In this document: positions 27,827-36,475 of the stretch, in pieces
Layout of the letters: every line of letters starts with the position of its first letter
Position numbering within the stretch: position 1 is the first letter of the stretch
NCBI RefSeq assembly: GCF_002179555.1
Contig: NZ_NHOU01000002.1
Coordinates: 248,001 to 312,000 of the forward strand
From: Salinicola salarius
GTDB lineage: Bacteria > Pseudomonadota > Gammaproteobacteria > Pseudomonadales > Halomonadaceae
Length of the DNA: 64,000 bases
Reading direction: 5' to 3'
Translations under genes and position numbers: made by a program
The notes under the pieces: generated by a model
What the model saw: the letters and a program-made list of their open reading frames with translations, nothing else
The model's database searches: none
What the model was told of the DNA's origin: nothing

Positions 27827-29149
27827 ATGCTCAAGACCAATGCCTTCGACGCCAGCGCCGGCGATACCGTCTCGCCACACAAGCTCGACATGATCGAGCG
27901 CCGTCGGCGCCTGCTCGGTCCGGCCTATCAGCTTTTCTACAAGGATCCGCTGCATCTGGTCCGCGGCGAGGGAGTCTGGGTCTTCGATGTCGATGGCAAT
28001 CGCTATCTCGACGTCTACAACAACGTGCCCTCGGTGGGCCACTGTCACCCCCACGTGCTCGCGGCGCTCACACGTCAGGCCGGCGAGCTCAACACCCACA
28101 CCCGTTACCTGCATGACAACGTGCTGGATTTCGCCGAGAAGCTGATCGGCACCATGCCGGAAGCGCTGAGCCAGGTGATGTTCACCTGCACCGGCAGCGA
28201 AGCCAACGACCTGGCCCTGCGCATCGCCGAGGACTACACCGGCGGTACCGGCATGATCGTGACCGACTACAGCTACCACGGCATGACCAAGTCGATCGCC
28301 GCGCTCTCCGCCTCGATGGGCCCTTACGTCAAGCTCGACCGCGATGCCCGCGCCATCCCCGCGCCGATTCACGACCCCGCCAATCCGGAAGCGGTGGGCA
28401 AGCGTTTCGCCGCCGACGTGCGCGCCGCGATCGCCGACATGCAGCGTCACGGCATCAAGCCCGCCGCCCTGCTCATCGACACCTTCTTCACCAGCGACGG
28501 CGGCTTCTTCGATCCGCCCGGCTTCCTGCAGGAAGCGGTCGAGGCGATCCGCGAGGCGGGTGGCCTGTATATCGCCGACGAAGTGCAGCCCGGCTACGGG
28601 CGTAGCGGCGAGCACATGTGGGGCTTCCAGCGCCACGGGCTGGTGCCGGATCTCGTCACCCTGGGCAAGCCGATGGGCAACGGTCACCCGATGGCCGCGA
28701 CCGTGGTCAAACCGCACATCCTCGAGCGCTTCGGCAGCGAATCGAGCTACTTCAACACCTTCGGCGGCAACACCGTCTCCGCCGCCGTGGGTCTGGCCGT
28801 CCTTGAAGTGATCGAGAACGAGAACCTGCTGCCCTCCATCGCCAAGGCCGGCAAGGCGATCGTCGAGGGGATCTCGGTGCTGGCATCGCGATACCCGCTG
28901 CTCAGCAACGTGCGTGGCGTGGGTCTCTACGCGAGCGTCGACATCGTCGATGCCGAGGGCAATCCCGATGCCGCGATGGCGCTGGCTATCGTCAACGGGC
29001 TGCGCGACGAAGGTATTCTGATCGGCGCCATCGGGCCGCACGCAAACGTGCTCAAGATTCGCCCCCCCTTGGTGTTCACCGAAGAGCACAGCGGGATTCT
29101 GGTCGAGGGCCTAGCGAAAGTTCTGGAAAAAGTGCAGCCGCAGGTTTGA
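27827..29149 (+). CDS. Class III PLP enzyme of the ethanolamine-phosphate phospho-lyase type
   Basis: 440 residues from ATG 27827 (GGAGA upstream). The PLP lysine is Lys281 in TLGKPMGNGHPM; IADEVQPGYGRSG is the cofactor ring-binding Asp strand. The segments YLDVYNNVPSVGHCHPHV and ELNTHTRYLHDNVLDFAEKL match the human phospho-lyases ETNPPL/PHYKPL, in which NNVxxVGHCHP and LNTxxRxLHDN are characteristic. Predicted reaction: O-phosphoethanolamine to acetaldehyde, ammonia and phosphate. The neighbours (kinase and ethanolamine permease) fit. A plain aminotransferase activity cannot be ruled out from sequence. Confidence 0.8.
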   Translation: MLKTNAFDASAGDTVSPHKLDMIERRRRLLGPAYQLFYKDPLHLVRGEGVWVFDVDGNRYLDVYNNVPSVGHCHPHVLAALTRQAGELNTHTRYLHDNVLDFAEKLIGTMPEALSQVMFTCTGSEANDLALRIAEDYTGGTGMIVTDYSYHGMTKSIAALSASMGPYVKLDRDARAIPAPIHDPANPEAVGKRFAADVRAAIADMQRHGIKPAALLIDTFFTSDGGFFDPPGFLQEAVEAIREAGGLYIADEVQPGYGRSGEHMWGFQRHGLVPDLVTLGKPMGNGHPMAATVVKPHILERFGSESSYFNTFGGNTVSAAVGLAVLEVIENENLLPSIAKAGKAIVEGISVLASRYPLLSNVRGVGLYASVDIVDAEGNPDAAMALAIVNGLRDEGILIGAIGPHANVLKIRPPLVFTEEHSGILVEGLAKVLEKVQPQV

Positions 29150-29193
29150 CGCCGCGGCCTATTGGGTAGACATCCATCACGATGGAGAAAACG

Positions 29194-30573
29194 ATGACCT
29201 CATCGACGACAACAACAAATGCGCTGAAACCGACCCTTGGCCCGATTCAACTCTGGGGAATCGCCGTGGGCCTGGTGATTTCGGGTGAGTACTTCGGCTG
29301 GAGCTACGGCTGGGGCGTCGCCGGTACACTGGGCTTTCTGGTGACCACGATAATGATCGCCACCATGTATAGCTGCTTTATCTTCAGCTATACGGAACTC
29401 ACCACGGCGATCCCTCACGCCGGCGGTCCTTTCGCCTTCAGCCGCCGCGCCTTCGGCGAGTTCGGGGGCATGATCGCCGGCATGGCGACGCTGATCGAGT
29501 TCGTCTTCGCGCCGCCGGCCATCGCGCTCGCCATCGGCGCCTATCTCAACGTCCAGTATCCGAGCCTGAATCCGCAGGTGGCCGCGATCGGCGCCTACGT
29601 CGTCTTCATGACGCTCAATATCCTCGGCGTGAAGCTGGCCGCGATGTTCGAACTGTTGGTGACCTCGCTCGCCGTGATCGAGCTGCTGGTGTTCATGGGC
29701 GTCGTCGCACCAGGCTTCAGCATGGCCAACTTCGTCGCCAACGGCTGGGCCGGCGAGAACGTCTTCAGTGGCCAGGCCGTCGCCGGCATCTTCGCCGCCA
29801 TTCCCTTCGCGATCTGGTTCTTTCTTGCCATCGAAGGCGCCGCCATGGCCGCCGAGGAGACCCGCGATCCCAGGCGCACGATTCCCAAGGCGTATGTCAG
29901 CGGCATCATCACGCTGGTCATCCTCGCCTTCGGGGTGATGCTGATGGCCGGTGGCGTTGGCGACTGGCGCACGCTCTCGGACATCAACGACCCGCTGCCT
30001 CAGGCGATGAGGATGGTGGTCGGCGACAACTCCCGCTGGATGCACATGCTGGTGTGGATCGGCCTGTTCGGGCTGATCGCGAGCTTCCACGGCATCATCC
30101 TCGGCTACTCGCGTCAGTTCTTCGCCCTGGCACGCGCCGGCTACCTGCCAAGCGGGCTGGCCAAGCTGTCGCGCTTCCAGACACCGCATCGCGCGATCCT
30201 CGCCGGCGGTGCGATCGGTATCGTCGCCATTCTCAGCGACGGACACATCGACCTCCAGGGCATGAGTCTGACCGCGGCGATGATCACCATGGCGGTGTTC
30301 GGTGCCATCGTGATGTATCTGATGAGCATGCTGAGCCTGTTCCGCCTGCGCCGCAGCGAACCGCAGCTCGAACGCTGGTATCGCGCTCCCGGTTATCCGG
30401 TAGTGCCGCTGATCGCGCTGGTCCTGGCGCTGGTCTGCCTCATCGCCATGCTCTGGTTCAATCCGATGATCGCCCTGCTGTTCGTCGGCCTGATGGTCTT
30501 GGGCGGCATCTACTTCTCGCTGACCAAGGCGCAGCGCCAGGCAGCGGAGGACTCGCTGGCCGCCACGCCGTGA
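29194..30573 (+). CDS. eat: Ethanolamine permease (APC family)
   Basis: 459 residues, twelve predicted helices. The block GPIQLWGIAVGLVISGEYFG, then WSYGWGVAGTLGFLVTT and GPFAFSRRAFGEFGG, is characteristic of the ethanolamine permease subfamily; GYSRQFFALARAGYLP and FQTPHRAI follow. I start at ATG 29194 because GGAG is six bases before it; an ATG at 29182 overlaps that site. It follows the phospho-lyase by 44 bases and ends in a clear terminator, so the two form one transcript: uptake plus breakdown. Confidence 0.88.
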   Translation: MTSSTTTTNALKPTLGPIQLWGIAVGLVISGEYFGWSYGWGVAGTLGFLVTTIMIATMYSCFIFSYTELTTAIPHAGGPFAFSRRAFGEFGGMIAGMATLIEFVFAPPAIALAIGAYLNVQYPSLNPQVAAIGAYVVFMTLNILGVKLAAMFELLVTSLAVIELLVFMGVVAPGFSMANFVANGWAGENVFSGQAVAGIFAAIPFAIWFFLAIEGAAMAAEETRDPRRTIPKAYVSGIITLVILAFGVMLMAGGVGDWRTLSDINDPLPQAMRMVVGDNSRWMHMLVWIGLFGLIASFHGIILGYSRQFFALARAGYLPSGLAKLSRFQTPHRAILAGGAIGIVAILSDGHIDLQGMSLTAAMITMAVFGAIVMYLMSMLSLFRLRRSEPQLERWYRAPGYPVVPLIALVLALVCLIAMLWFNPMIALLFVGLMVLGGIYFSLTKAQRQAAEDSLAATP

Positions 30574-30614
30574 GCGATGCGTCGTCAAGGGAAAAACAGA
30601 GAAAGACTTCAATG

Positions 30615-30636
30615 GGGCGCCGCGAGGCGCCCTTTT
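30615..30636 (+). terminator. Rho-independent terminator after eat
   Basis: GGGCGCC, four-base loop, GGCGCCC, then TTTTCCTT, 42 bases after the permease stop. Confidence 0.8.
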
Positions 30637-30766
30637 CCTTGCCATACGATGTTTGCCATACAATCTTTGCCATCCGCCGTATTCTGGGCGCCCGACCGAC
30701 TCAAGGGGCGTCACCGACCTAGGTGATGTGGCAGGTTAGGCCCGCTCGTCGGGTCCCGATCGCGTA

Positions 30767-31522
30767 TCAGGCGTCGAAGAACACCCGCAGCACGTGATCC
30801 ATGTGCACTTCCATCGCTCTCCGGGCCGCATCGGGATCATGGCTTTCGATTGCCGTCAGGATGCGCTCGTGATCGTCCTGGGACTGGCGCGGCATGTCGG
30901 TTTCCATGAACAGCTCCTGAAGACGTCGGAACATCTTGCCGTACTGGTGGCCAAGCAGGTGCTTGATGGTCATGGCATAGGCGGCGTTGCCCGAGGCCTC
31001 GGCAATACGAATGTGCAAAAGCCGGTCGCCGGCCTGGTTTCTTCCACCGTGGCGATTGTCCTCGACATTGCGCGCGTAGGCGGCACGCATCGCGGCGAGA
31101 TCGTCGTCGCTGGCGTTGATCGCCGCCAGCGCCGCCGTTTCCGGTTCCAGGTAACGGCGTGCCTGCAGCAACGAAAACGGCGGGATTTCCTGATCCAGAT
31201 CGAGCTCGATCTCGCTGGCGAACTCCGGGTCGAGCCCCCACTCTTCCTGGCGCCGGGCCGCGCTCATCACCGAGCTGCCCACCTCCTCGTCGCGTTCAAG
31301 CACCAGTACGCCATGGCCGACACGAACCTCGACCTGGCCCACCACCTCCAGCGCGATCAGCGCTTCGCGCACCGACGCCCGGCTGACCCCCAGCTGCTGC
31401 GCCAGATCCCGCTCCGGCGGCAACAGCGTACCGGGGGGAAATTCCCCCTGGCGGATCAGCACCAGCAACTGGTCGGCAATCTGGCGATAGAGCCGCTGTG
31501 CACGAATGGTCTGGATCGGCAT
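30767..31522 (-). CDS. GntR/FadR-type regulator (FCD) of the sugar-acid operon
   Basis: 251 residues from ATG 31522, with GGGAGA upstream. N-terminal winged helix (YRQIADQLLVLIRQGEFPPG, VSRASVREALIALEVVG) and C-terminal FCD domain (RRYLEPETAALAA, DRLLHIRIAEASGN, DDHERILTAIES) carrying the metal-binding His residues. It is divergent from the SDR-FAH-dehydrogenase-altronate operon at 31888, its probable target; ligands of related regulators are sugar acids such as 2-keto-3-deoxygluconate or uronates. The divergent space contains element copy A. Confidence 0.87.
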   Translation of the reverse strand: MPIQTIRAQRLYRQIADQLLVLIRQGEFPPGTLLPPERDLAQQLGVSRASVREALIALEVVGQVEVRVGHGVLVLERDEEVGSSVMSAARRQEEWGLDPEFASEIELDLDQEIPPFSLLQARRYLEPETAALAAINASDDDLAAMRAAYARNVEDNRHGGRNQAGDRLLHIRIAEASGNAAYAMTIKHLLGHQYGKMFRRLQELFMETDMPRQSQDDHERILTAIESHDPDAARRAMEVHMDHVLRVFFDA

Positions 31523-31556
31523 CCATCGATCTCCCGGTTTCATGAGCAAGACGAAT

Positions 31557-31701
31557 TAGGCTTTGTCTGAAAACTGTCTGCGCTCGGCCATACGGCGTTA
31601 AAAATCGGCTCAAAGTACTCATTTACACCGCGTAAACTCCGTCTTTTTGCCGATTTTTGCCTTGCCTGACCTTCGCTCGACGACTTTTCAGACAAAACCT
31701 A
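31557..31701. repeat. Intergenic structured element, copy A (145 bp)
   Basis: Long imperfect palindrome. The outer arms are TAGGCTTTGTCTGAAAA and TTTTCAGACAAAACCTA, the inner arms AAAAATCGGC and GCCGATTTTT (10/10), and the centre TTTAC-N5-GTAAA. Between the arms lie two blocks shared with copies B and C (close to GCGCTCGCCCATGCGGCGTT and GCCTTGCCTGGCCTTCGCTC). It lies in the 365-bp GntR/SDR divergent region. The rest of that region (31702-31887) holds the SDR promoter and possible operators (ATTGGTC at 31704-31712). Confidence 0.85.
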
Positions 31702-31887
31702 GACATTGGTCGCAATTTCCAACGCTTTTACCGGCTTGGCCGAGGCTATTAGACGTTTGGCGATTTGCGGGCCGTTTCCACAAAGGATAATACTCGGACC
31801 AAAGGTCAGGCCTTTAGACATTAGAACCAACCCTGCCCTAGGAAGCAAAAAACTCGGAATCCAAACCGCCTTCAGGAGCCATCGGCC

Positions 31888-32628
31888 ATGCGACTCGCCA
31901 ACAAGACCGCGTTGATTACCGCCGCCGGCCAGGGTATCGGCCGAGCCACCGTCGAGCGATTTCTGGCCGAAGGTGCCCAGGTCATCGCCACCGACATCGA
32001 TGCGGCCAAGCTGGAGGGGCTGGCGGGGGCTCAGTGCCATGCGCTCGATGTCACCGACGCGGAAGCCGTGCGGAGTCTGATCGAGTCGCTGCCGCCGCTG
32101 GACGTACTGTTCAATTGCGCCGGCACGGTGCCGAGCGGTTCGATCCTCGAATGCGAAGATGCCCAATGGGCCTTCGCCCAGCGGCTCAATGTGGACTCGA
32201 TGTTCTACACCATTCGCGCTGCGCTGCCGGCAATGCTCGACAATGGCGGCGGCAGCATCATCAACATGTCGTCGCTGGCCTCCAGCGTGAAAGGCGTGGT
32301 CAACCGCTTTGCCTACGGCACCACCAAGGCTGCCGTCGTCGGGCTGACCAAATCCGTCGCCGCCGACTACATGACCCGCGGCATCCGCTGCAACGCGATC
32401 TGCCCAGGCACGGTCGACTCCCCCTCCCTGCGCGAACGGGTCGCCGAGCAGGCGCGCCAGCAGGGCCGCACCACCGACGAGGTCTTCGCCGAATTCATTG
32501 CCCGCCAGCCCATGGGCCGCCTGGGCAAGGTGGAGGAGATCGCGGCACTGGCGACGCATCTGGCCAGCGACGAATCCTCGTTCATCACCGGTACGGTGCA
32601 GTTGATCGACGGGGGCTGGTCGAATTGA
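31888..32628 (+). CDS. SDR dehydrogenase, 2-keto-3-deoxy-L-fuconate dehydrogenase/DHRS6 type
   Basis: 246 residues from ATG 31888 (AGGAG upstream). The nucleotide loop is TAAGQGIG. The segment NMSSLASSVKGVVNRFAYGT and its TK are nearly identical to human DHRS6 and to bacterial 2-keto-3-deoxy-L-fuconate dehydrogenases, with Ser129, Tyr143 and Lys147. It would oxidise the 4-hydroxyl of a 2-keto-3-deoxy sugar acid with NAD. The next gene is an FAH-fold hydrolase able to cleave the resulting 2,4-diketo acid. L-rhamnonate-derived acids are an alternative to fuconate. The stop codon forms the first base of element copy B. Confidence 0.83.
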   Translation: MRLANKTALITAAGQGIGRATVERFLAEGAQVIATDIDAAKLEGLAGAQCHALDVTDAEAVRSLIESLPPLDVLFNCAGTVPSGSILECEDAQWAFAQRLNVDSMFYTIRAALPAMLDNGGGSIINMSSLASSVKGVVNRFAYGTTKAAVVGLTKSVAADYMTRGIRCNAICPGTVDSPSLRERVAEQARQQGRTTDEVFAEFIARQPMGRLGKVEEIAALATHLASDESSFITGTVQLIDGGWSN

Positions 32629-32772
32629 TGAGGGCACCTACAAACTACTGCGCTAGCCCATGCGGCGTTGGAATCCAGCTAAAACTGCTCATTTACAGAC
32701 TCGTAAACTGCGCATTTTCGCTGGATTCCGCCTTGCCTGGCCTTCGCTCGCAACGTTTGTAGATACCCTCAT
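32628..32772. repeat. Intergenic structured element, copy B (145 bp)
   Basis: Same layout and length as copy A but with different arms: outer ATGAGGGCACCTACAAAC / GTTTGTAGATACCCTCAT and inner GGAATCCAGC / GCTGGATTCC (10/10 complementary). The two shared blocks and the TTTAC/GTAAA centre are kept. Five of ten inner-arm positions differ from copies A and C, each with a matching change on the other side. It starts on the last base of the SDR stop codon, so it may also end or stabilise that mRNA. Confidence 0.85.
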
Positions 32773-32810
32773 TACGAATCATCCCATTTTTTACGTATAA
32801 GGAACTCCGC

Positions 32811-33653
32811 ATGAAACTGCTACGCCACGGCCCCAAGGGTCAGGAAAAGCCCGGTATCGTCGATGCCAACGGCACTGTTCGCGATCTGTCCGGCAAGATC
32901 GATGACATCGCCGGCGACGTACTCTCCGATGCGGGTCTGGCGCAACTGGCGCAAATCGATACCGCCAGCCTGCCGGAAGTCGCCGCGGGTACGCGTCTCG
33001 GCCCCTGCGTCGGCCGCGTCGGCAAGTTCATCTGCATCGGCCTGAACTACTCCGACCACGCCGCGGAAACCGGCGCCGAGGTGCCCGCCGAGCCGGTGAT
33101 CTTCAACAAGTGGACCAGCGCCATCTGTGGCCCCAACGACGACGTGGAGATCCCCCGCGGCTCGGAGAAGTCCGACTGGGAAGTCGAGCTCGGCGTGATC
33201 ATCGGCAAGGGCGGGCGCTATATCGACGAAGCGGACGCCATGAACCATGTCGCCGGCTTCTGCGTGGTCAACGACGTCTCCGAACGCGAATACCAGCTCG
33301 AACGCTGCGGCACCTGGGACAAGGGCAAGGGATGCGACACCTTCGGCCCGCTCGGCCCGTGGCTCGTCACCCGTGACGAGATCGCCGATCCGCAGAATCT
33401 TTCGATGTGGCTCGAAGTCGACGGCAAGCGCTATCAGGACGGCTCGACCCAGACCATGGTGTTCCAGGTGCCGCATCTGGTCGCCTATCTCAGCCGCTTC
33501 ATGAGCCTGCAGCCGGGCGACGTGATCTCCACCGGTACCCCGCCGGGCGTCGGCATGGGTCAAAACCCGAAGGTCTTCCTCAAACCGGGCCAGACCATGC
33601 GACTAGGGATCGAAGGGCTCGGCGAGCAGCAGCAGCGCTGCGTCGAGAGCTGA
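32811..33653 (+). CDS. FAH-family 2,4-diketo-3-deoxy-sugar-acid hydrolase
   Basis: 280 residues (AAGGAACTCCGC before ATG 32811). Fumarylacetoacetate-hydrolase fold with metal ligands in the SDWEVELGVIIG and CVVNDVSEREYQ strands and the STGTPPGVGMG loop. The close family is the 2,4-diketo-3-deoxy-L-fuconate or L-rhamnonate hydrolase group, which release pyruvate plus lactate. It pairs with the SDR just upstream, supplying two consecutive steps; L-fuconate dehydratase, the preceding step, is at 53288. Automatic pipelines may call such proteins ureidoglycolate lyase. Confidence 0.83.
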   Translation: MKLLRHGPKGQEKPGIVDANGTVRDLSGKIDDIAGDVLSDAGLAQLAQIDTASLPEVAAGTRLGPCVGRVGKFICIGLNYSDHAAETGAEVPAEPVIFNKWTSAICGPNDDVEIPRGSEKSDWEVELGVIIGKGGRYIDEADAMNHVAGFCVVNDVSEREYQLERCGTWDKGKGCDTFGPLGPWLVTRDEIADPQNLSMWLEVDGKRYQDGSTQTMVFQVPHLVAYLSRFMSLQPGDVISTGTPPGVGMGQNPKVFLKPGQTMRLGIEGLGEQQQRCVES

Positions 33654-33670
33654 TGGACTAGAACTGGACG

Positions 33671-33697
33671 CCCCCTCCGCCGGCATGCCGGAGGGGG
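33671..33697 (+). terminator. Hairpin after the FAH gene
   Basis: Nine-base stem CCCCCTCCG / CGGAGGGGG with a nine-base loop, 17 bases after the stop. It lacks a T run, so it may attenuate rather than end transcription into the dehydrogenase gene. Confidence 0.5.
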
Positions 33698-33717
33698 TAG
33701 CAGGCCACTATTGGCCT

Positions 33718-33738
33718 GACCATTGGTCCTATAGGTCA
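33718..33738. promoter_or_regulatory. Candidate GntR operator before the Zn dehydrogenase
   Basis: GACCATTGGTC (33718-33728) is a perfect 11-bp palindrome about 43 bp before the dehydrogenase start, with a further TGACC/GGTCA pair spanning 33717-33738. A related GACATTGGTC lies at 31703-31712 upstream of the SDR gene. The TGGT/ACCA character suits FCD-type GntR regulators. Confidence 0.45.
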
Positions 33739-33770
33739 ATTTTAAGATCGCCATTCTTGGGAGCGCATAC

Positions 33771-34826
33771 ATGCAAGTCGTCGTCTGCTCGAAGCCGAAC
33801 GAGATGACCCTCATCGACCGGCCGGTGCCCGATTGTGCGCCTGGCGAGGCCTTGGTAGCGATCCGCCGTGTCGGCATCTGCGGTACCGACATCCACGCCT
33901 TCGGCGGCAACCAGCCCTATTTCGTCTATCCCCGCGTGCTGGGCCACGAGCTCAGTGGCGAGGTGGTTTCCGCCGCCGACGGTGTCGATTCCGGCCTCGT
34001 CGGCCAGGCGGTCTACGTCATTCCCTATCTGCACTGCGGCGAGTGTCGGGCGTGTCGCCAGGGGCGCACCAACTGCTGTCAGCGTCTCGAAGTCGTTGGT
34101 GTGCATCGCGATGGCGGCATGGCGGAATATCTGAACGTGCCCGCCTCGCACTTGATTCCGGTGCCGTCGCTGTCGCCGAAACAGCTGGCCCTGGTCGAGT
34201 GCCAGGCGATCGGCGCCCATGCCATCCGGCGTGGCCAGGTCGAGAAAGACGAACTGGTCGTGGTGGTGGGCGCCGGGCCGATCGGCATCGGCGTGCTGCA
34301 GGTCGCCAGGAGTCGCGGCGCGCGGGTGGCAATGATCGATACCAATCGCGATCGCTTGGCCTTGTGTCGCGATGAACTCGGCGCGGACGCCGTCTGGCAT
34401 GCCGTCGAAGACGACGTGATCGCGGAGATCGAAGCGATGAACGACGGCGCCCTGGCCGATGTCGTGTTCGATGCCACCGGCAACCCGAAGGCGATGAATC
34501 GCGGCTTCGATTTCGCCGGGCACGGCGGGCGCTACGTGCTGGTCAGCGTGGTCAAGGCCGACATCACCTTCAGCGACCCGGACTTCCACAAGAAGGAGCT
34601 GACGCTGCTGGGCAGCCGCAATGCCACGCGGGAAGACTTTGAGACCGTCACTCGCCTGATGACCAGCGGCGACATTCTCACCGAGCCGCTGATCACCCAC
34701 CGGGGGCGACTCGAGGACCTGCCGACGTTGATGCCGCAGTGGTGCGCGCCCGGCAGTGGCGTGATCAAGGCAATGGTGACGCTCGAAAGCGCGGGCCACG
34801 ACAGCACAGCGGAGCATCAAGCATGA
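33771..34826 (+). CDS. Zn-dependent sugar-acid dehydrogenase (L-galactonate/L-gulonate 5-dehydrogenase type)
   Basis: 351 residues. MDR alcohol dehydrogenase with catalytic zinc ligands in GICGTDIHAF and VLGHELSGEVV. The structural zinc lobe CGECRACRQGRTNCC and the NAD loop VVVGAGPIGIGVLQ follow. The next two genes act on altronate and tagaturonate, so the likely reaction is L-galactonate to D-tagaturonate, as E. coli LgoD does; L-gulonate to D-fructuronate, known in Chromohalobacter and Halomonas relatives, is the close alternative. It overlaps the altronate dehydratase start by four bases. Confidence 0.82.
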   Translation: MQVVVCSKPNEMTLIDRPVPDCAPGEALVAIRRVGICGTDIHAFGGNQPYFVYPRVLGHELSGEVVSAADGVDSGLVGQAVYVIPYLHCGECRACRQGRTNCCQRLEVVGVHRDGGMAEYLNVPASHLIPVPSLSPKQLALVECQAIGAHAIRRGQVEKDELVVVVGAGPIGIGVLQVARSRGARVAMIDTNRDRLALCRDELGADAVWHAVEDDVIAEIEAMNDGALADVVFDATGNPKAMNRGFDFAGHGGRYVLVSVVKADITFSDPDFHKKELTLLGSRNATREDFETVTRLMTSGDILTEPLITHRGRLEDLPTLMPQWCAPGSGVIKAMVTLESAGHDSTAEHQA

Positions 34827-36475
34827 ATGACACCATCGGCACCGACAGCCCGGCTCGTATCACCCTGCGCATTCATCCACACGACAACGTGGCGGTGGCG
34901 CTGACCGACCTGCCCGCCGGTCGTCAGGTCGTCATCGACGACCACGCCGTCACGCTCGCCGACAACATCCGCCACAAGCACAAGTTCACGCTCGCGGCGC
35001 TGTCGCCGGGCGATATCGTCACCATGTACGGCGTGACCGTGGGCAAGGCAACGCGCGACATTCCCGAGGGCGGCGTGATCACCGTGGACAACGTCGCCCA
35101 CGCCACGGAAAGCGACGAGGTCCGCCCCGGCAGCAAGTCGTGGACGCCGCCGGACGTGACGCGCTTCCAGGGCATGACCTTCGACGGTTTCCATCGCCCG
35201 GATGGTGGCGTCGGCACGGCCAACGTGTGGCTGGTGATTCCGCTGGTGTTCTGCGAGAACCGCAACATCGAGGTGCTGCGCCAGTGTGTCGCCGATGCGC
35301 TGGGCGATGACCCTTATCGTGACTACAAGCGCATGGCGCGCCAAATGCTGAGCGGCCAGAGCGACACGCCGGAGAGCGCCGATTCGTTCGACGCCACCGC
35401 GCCCAGACGTTTCCCCAACGTCGACGGCGTGCGCTTTCTGACCCATACCCTGGGCTGCGGCGGCACCGACGACGATGCCGAAGCGCTGTGCCAGTTGCTG
35501 GCCGGCTATATCTGCCATCCCAACGTGGCCGGCGCGACGGTACTGAGTCTCGGCTGTCAGAAGGCGCAGATTCAGATGCTCAAGGCGGCGGTGGCCAAAC
35601 ACGATCCGCAACGGTTGCGCACGGTGGACTATTTCGACCAGCAGTCCTCACCCAGCGAAGAAGCGCTGATTCGCAACGCCCTACAGTCGATCTTCGACGG
35701 TCTGGCAGCCGCCGACCGAATCCCGCGCCAACCGGCGCCGCTGGCCAAGCTCACGCTCGGCGTCGAGTGTGGCGGCTCCGACGGCTTTTCCGGCATCTCC
35801 GCCAACCCGCTGGTCGGCGCCGTGGTTGATCGCCTGGTCGCCCTCGGCGGCAGCGGCATTCTCAGCGAGTTTCCGGAACTGTGCGGGGTCGAGCACGAAC
35901 TGGTCGCCCGCTGTACCGACGCCGCGGTCGCCGAACGTTTCCGCGATCTGATGCAGGCCTACCAGCGCCATGCCGCCGCGGTGGGGGCCGATTTCGCCAT
36001 GAACCCGTCTCCGGGCAACATTCGCGACGGTTTGATCACCGATGCGATGAAATCCGCCGGTGCGGCCAAGAAAGGCGGCGACGGGCCGGTAGTCGACGTG
36101 CTCGATTACACCGAGCCGCACCGTCGCCCCGGTCTCAGCCTGCTCTGCTCGCCGGGCAACGACGTCGAATCGACCACCGCGCTGGCCGGCTCCGGCGCCA
36201 ACCTGATCGTGTTCACCACCGGTCTCGGCACGCCCACCGGCAACCCGGTGACGCCAGTGCTCAAGATCGCCAGCAACAGCGAACTGGCGACCCGCATGCG
36301 CGACATCATCGATTTCGACGCCGGCCCCATCGTGCGCGGCGAACGCGGCATCGACGAGCTGGCCGAGGAGCTGCTGGCGCTGTGCATCGAGGTCGCGTCG
36401 GGACGCCATCGCTCGCATGCCCAGCGTCTCTCACAGCACGACTTCATTCCCTGGAAGCGCGGGGTGTCTCTATGA
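34823..36475 (+). CDS. uxaA: Altronate dehydratase
   Basis: 550 residues from ATG 34823. UxaA dehydrates D-altronate to 2-keto-3-deoxygluconate. An N-terminal SAF domain (LRIHPHDNVAVALTDLPAG, HKFTLAAL) leads to the large UxaA domain with GVECGGSDGFSGISANP, HTLGCGG, SPGNIRDGL and GLGTPTGNP, all diagnostic. Both domains are in one chain, as in E. coli UxaA. It overlaps both neighbours (ATGA junctions), giving a tightly coupled uronate unit. Confidence 0.92.
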   Translation: MNDTIGTDSPARITLRIHPHDNVAVALTDLPAGRQVVIDDHAVTLADNIRHKHKFTLAALSPGDIVTMYGVTVGKATRDIPEGGVITVDNVAHATESDEVRPGSKSWTPPDVTRFQGMTFDGFHRPDGGVGTANVWLVIPLVFCENRNIEVLRQCVADALGDDPYRDYKRMARQMLSGQSDTPESADSFDATAPRRFPNVDGVRFLTHTLGCGGTDDDAEALCQLLAGYICHPNVAGATVLSLGCQKAQIQMLKAAVAKHDPQRLRTVDYFDQQSSPSEEALIRNALQSIFDGLAAADRIPRQPAPLAKLTLGVECGGSDGFSGISANPLVGAVVDRLVALGGSGILSEFPELCGVEHELVARCTDAAVAERFRDLMQAYQRHAAAVGADFAMNPSPGNIRDGLITDAMKSAGAAKKGGDGPVVDVLDYTEPHRRPGLSLLCSPGNDVESTTALAGSGANLIVFTTGLGTPTGNPVTPVLKIASNSELATRMRDIIDFDAGPIVRGERGIDELAEELLALCIEVASGRHRSHAQRLSQHDFIPWKRGVSL

